Assembly: GCF_029852145.1 (NCBI RefSeq)
Contig: NC_079970.1
Coordinates: forward strand, 1 to 64,000
Direction: 5' to 3'
DNA: 64,000 nucleotides
Source of the DNA: Microplitis mediator
Lineage: Eukaryota; Arthropoda; Insecta; Hymenoptera; Braconidae
Part shown: positions 63,301 to 64,000 of the stretch, piece by piece
Position numbering within the stretch: the stretch's first letter is position 1
Layout: each line of letters begins with the position of its first letter
Notes under the pieces: model-generated
Seen by the model: only the letters and a program-made list of their open reading frames with translations
Database searches by the model: none
What the model was told of the DNA's origin: nothing
Position numbers and translations under genes: made by a program

Positions 63301-64000
63301 CATACTGGCATCTCCACCCATGTCCACCCATGTCCACCCATCCTTATTTGGGTTGAAACTCAAAAAATAAATTTTTCTCAGGACTTTTTGTGGTCTTCCC
63401 TACTACAGGACACCATAAGGAACAAAAAACGTTAATATTGTGTTGGGCTATTCCAAACAGGGCAAGAGTTATGGGCTACTCTTCAAAAAAATTCATACTG
63501 GCATCTCCACCCATGTCCACCCATCCTTATTTGGGTTGAAACTCAAAAAATAAATTTTTCTCAGGACTTTTTGTGGTCTTCCCTACTACAGGACACCATA
63601 AGGAACAAAAAACGTTAATATTGTGTTGGGCTATTCCCAACAGGGCAAGAGTTATGGGCTACTCTTCAAAAAAATTCATACTGGCATCTCCACCCATCTC
63701 CACCCATGTCCACCCATGTCCACCCATCCTTATTTGGGTTGAAACTCAAAAAATAAATTTTTCTCAGGACTTTTTGTGGTTTTTCCTACTACAGGACACC
63801 ATAAGGAACAAAAAACGTTAATATTGTGTTGGGCTATTCCCAACAGGGCAAGAGTTATGGGCTACTCTTCAAAAAAATTCATACTGGCATCTCCACCCAT
63901 CTCCACCCATGTCCACCCATGTCCACCCATCCTTATTTGGGTTGAAACTCAAAAAATAAATTTTTCTCAGGACTTTTTGTGGTTTTTCCTACTACAGGAC
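60362..64000. repeat. Terminal array segment, array continues off window
   Basis: Starts: 60362, 60555 (K, CG), 60738 (CGGG), 60941, 61134 (V), 61327, 61520 (K), 61723 (T), 61916 (L), 62109 and 62292 (both CC), 62475, 62668 (V), 62861 (L), 63054, 63247 (R), 63440 (CG), 63623 and 63826 (cut by the window end). It is the later copy of 51249-54354, with one additional CC monomer. Private changes here include ACATAAAACG near 60924, CAACAAATAA near 62398 and GAGTAATGG near 63081. There is no sign of a right boundary. Confidence 0.88.

Larger units (their letters stand above)
250..64000. repeat. 193-bp satellite array, about 327 monomers
   Basis: The array is continuous and head to tail, with no insertion of foreign DNA anywhere. 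Complete monomers run from 427 to 63,825. The common form is 193 bp with about 40% G+C, and has a single CpG, inside AACGTT. Lengths are almost always 183, 193 or 203 bp, with one of 213, because copies of a 10-bp sub-repeat are gained or lost. The array extends past the right edge. The open frames it contains, typically of 62, 82 or 100 codons, end after one or two monomers because the lengths change the frame. I treat none as a gene. Large size, homogenisation and HOR structure fit a eukaryotic heterochromatic satellite; that assignment is inference. Confidence 0.97.

Noticed and set aside
377..64000. Hundreds of + strand open frames of 60-128 codons with similar translated proteins
   Set aside because: They are the satellite read from GTG, TTG or ATG starts. 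Lengths of 183, 193 and 203 bp change frame, so each ends after one or two monomers. The same DNA is open in more than one frame, and substitutions show no coding bias that I can see.
250..64000. CRISPR array
   Set aside because: Units are 183-213 bp and repeat over their full length; there are no unique spacers between short repeats.
250..64000. CENP-B box in the monomer
   Set aside because: No match to the TTCG...CGGG core; the only CpG is in AACGTT.
250..64000. Ribosomal DNA spacer sub-repeats
   Set aside because: No rRNA-like sequence appears in 64 kb, far longer than a typical spacer.
250..64000. Hidden gene or mobile element within the array
   Set aside because: Monomer starts can be followed without a gap from 427 to 63826; no interval exceeds 213 bp.

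Overview
The window is almost entirely one tandem satellite array. From about position 250 to the right edge (64,000) I count 326 complete head-to-tail monomers, plus a partial one at each end. All are on the same strand; the mean is about 194.5 bp and the modal length is 193 bp. I found no credible protein-coding gene, RNA gene, transposon or CRISPR array. The many short open frames on the + strand are the same satellite read again and again. Monomer lengths of 183, 193 and 203 bp are 0, 1 and 2 modulo 3, so no reading frame survives more than about two monomers. A homogenised array of over 63 kb with multi-kilobase higher-order structure suggests a eukaryotic heterochromatic or pericentromeric-type satellite. 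The sequence does not identify the organism. A bacterial repeat-rich genome (for example a cyanobacterium with short tandem repeats) is less likely but cannot be excluded.

Layout. Positions 1-249 are non-satellite flank: three copies of a 32-bp repeat, a gene-free spacer with a perfect GC-rich hairpin, and a fourth repeat copy that runs straight into the satellite. Positions 250-6,829 are the array edge: 10 of the first 33 monomers have lengths off the 183/193/203 ladder, against only 3 of the remaining 293. Inside that edge, 3,528-5,844 is a neat run of 386-bp dimers (203 + 183). From about 6.8 kb inward the array is a mosaic of recombined higher-order repeats (HORs) built from recognisable monomer types.

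Monomer grammar. Taking the GTG of GTGTTGGGC as position 1, a 193-bp monomer holds dyad 1 (2-20), dyad 2 (25-44), an A7 tract (46-52), 10-bp sub-repeats CTCCACCCAT (C) or GTCCACCCAT (G) from 66 on, dyad 3 (101-118), AATAAA (120-125), a T/GT-rich stretch (about 139-147), and AACGTT plus AATATT (182-193). Sub-repeat patterns CC, CG, CCG, CGG, CCGG, CGGG and CCCGG set the length. Type markers used below: A = GTGATGGGC; E = CAGGGCGAGAG; K = CCCAAAAGGGC; R = CCCAAGAGGGC; T = CATCTTTATT; L = CTACTTGAC; V = CGTTATTATTG.

Large-scale history. Shared private mutations at exact offsets show a 4.9/5.3-kb tandem pair (9.2-19.3 kb), a 10-kb segmental duplication (23.2-33.2 and 34.5-44.1 kb), a 3.2-kb duplication 4,865 bp apart, and further pairs 5,261, 8,968/9,151, 15,993 and 45,875 bp apart. 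One strongly diverged, edge-like patch lies deep in the array at about 60.07-60.22 kb. The most interesting content is this layered architecture, which reads as a record of unequal exchange.
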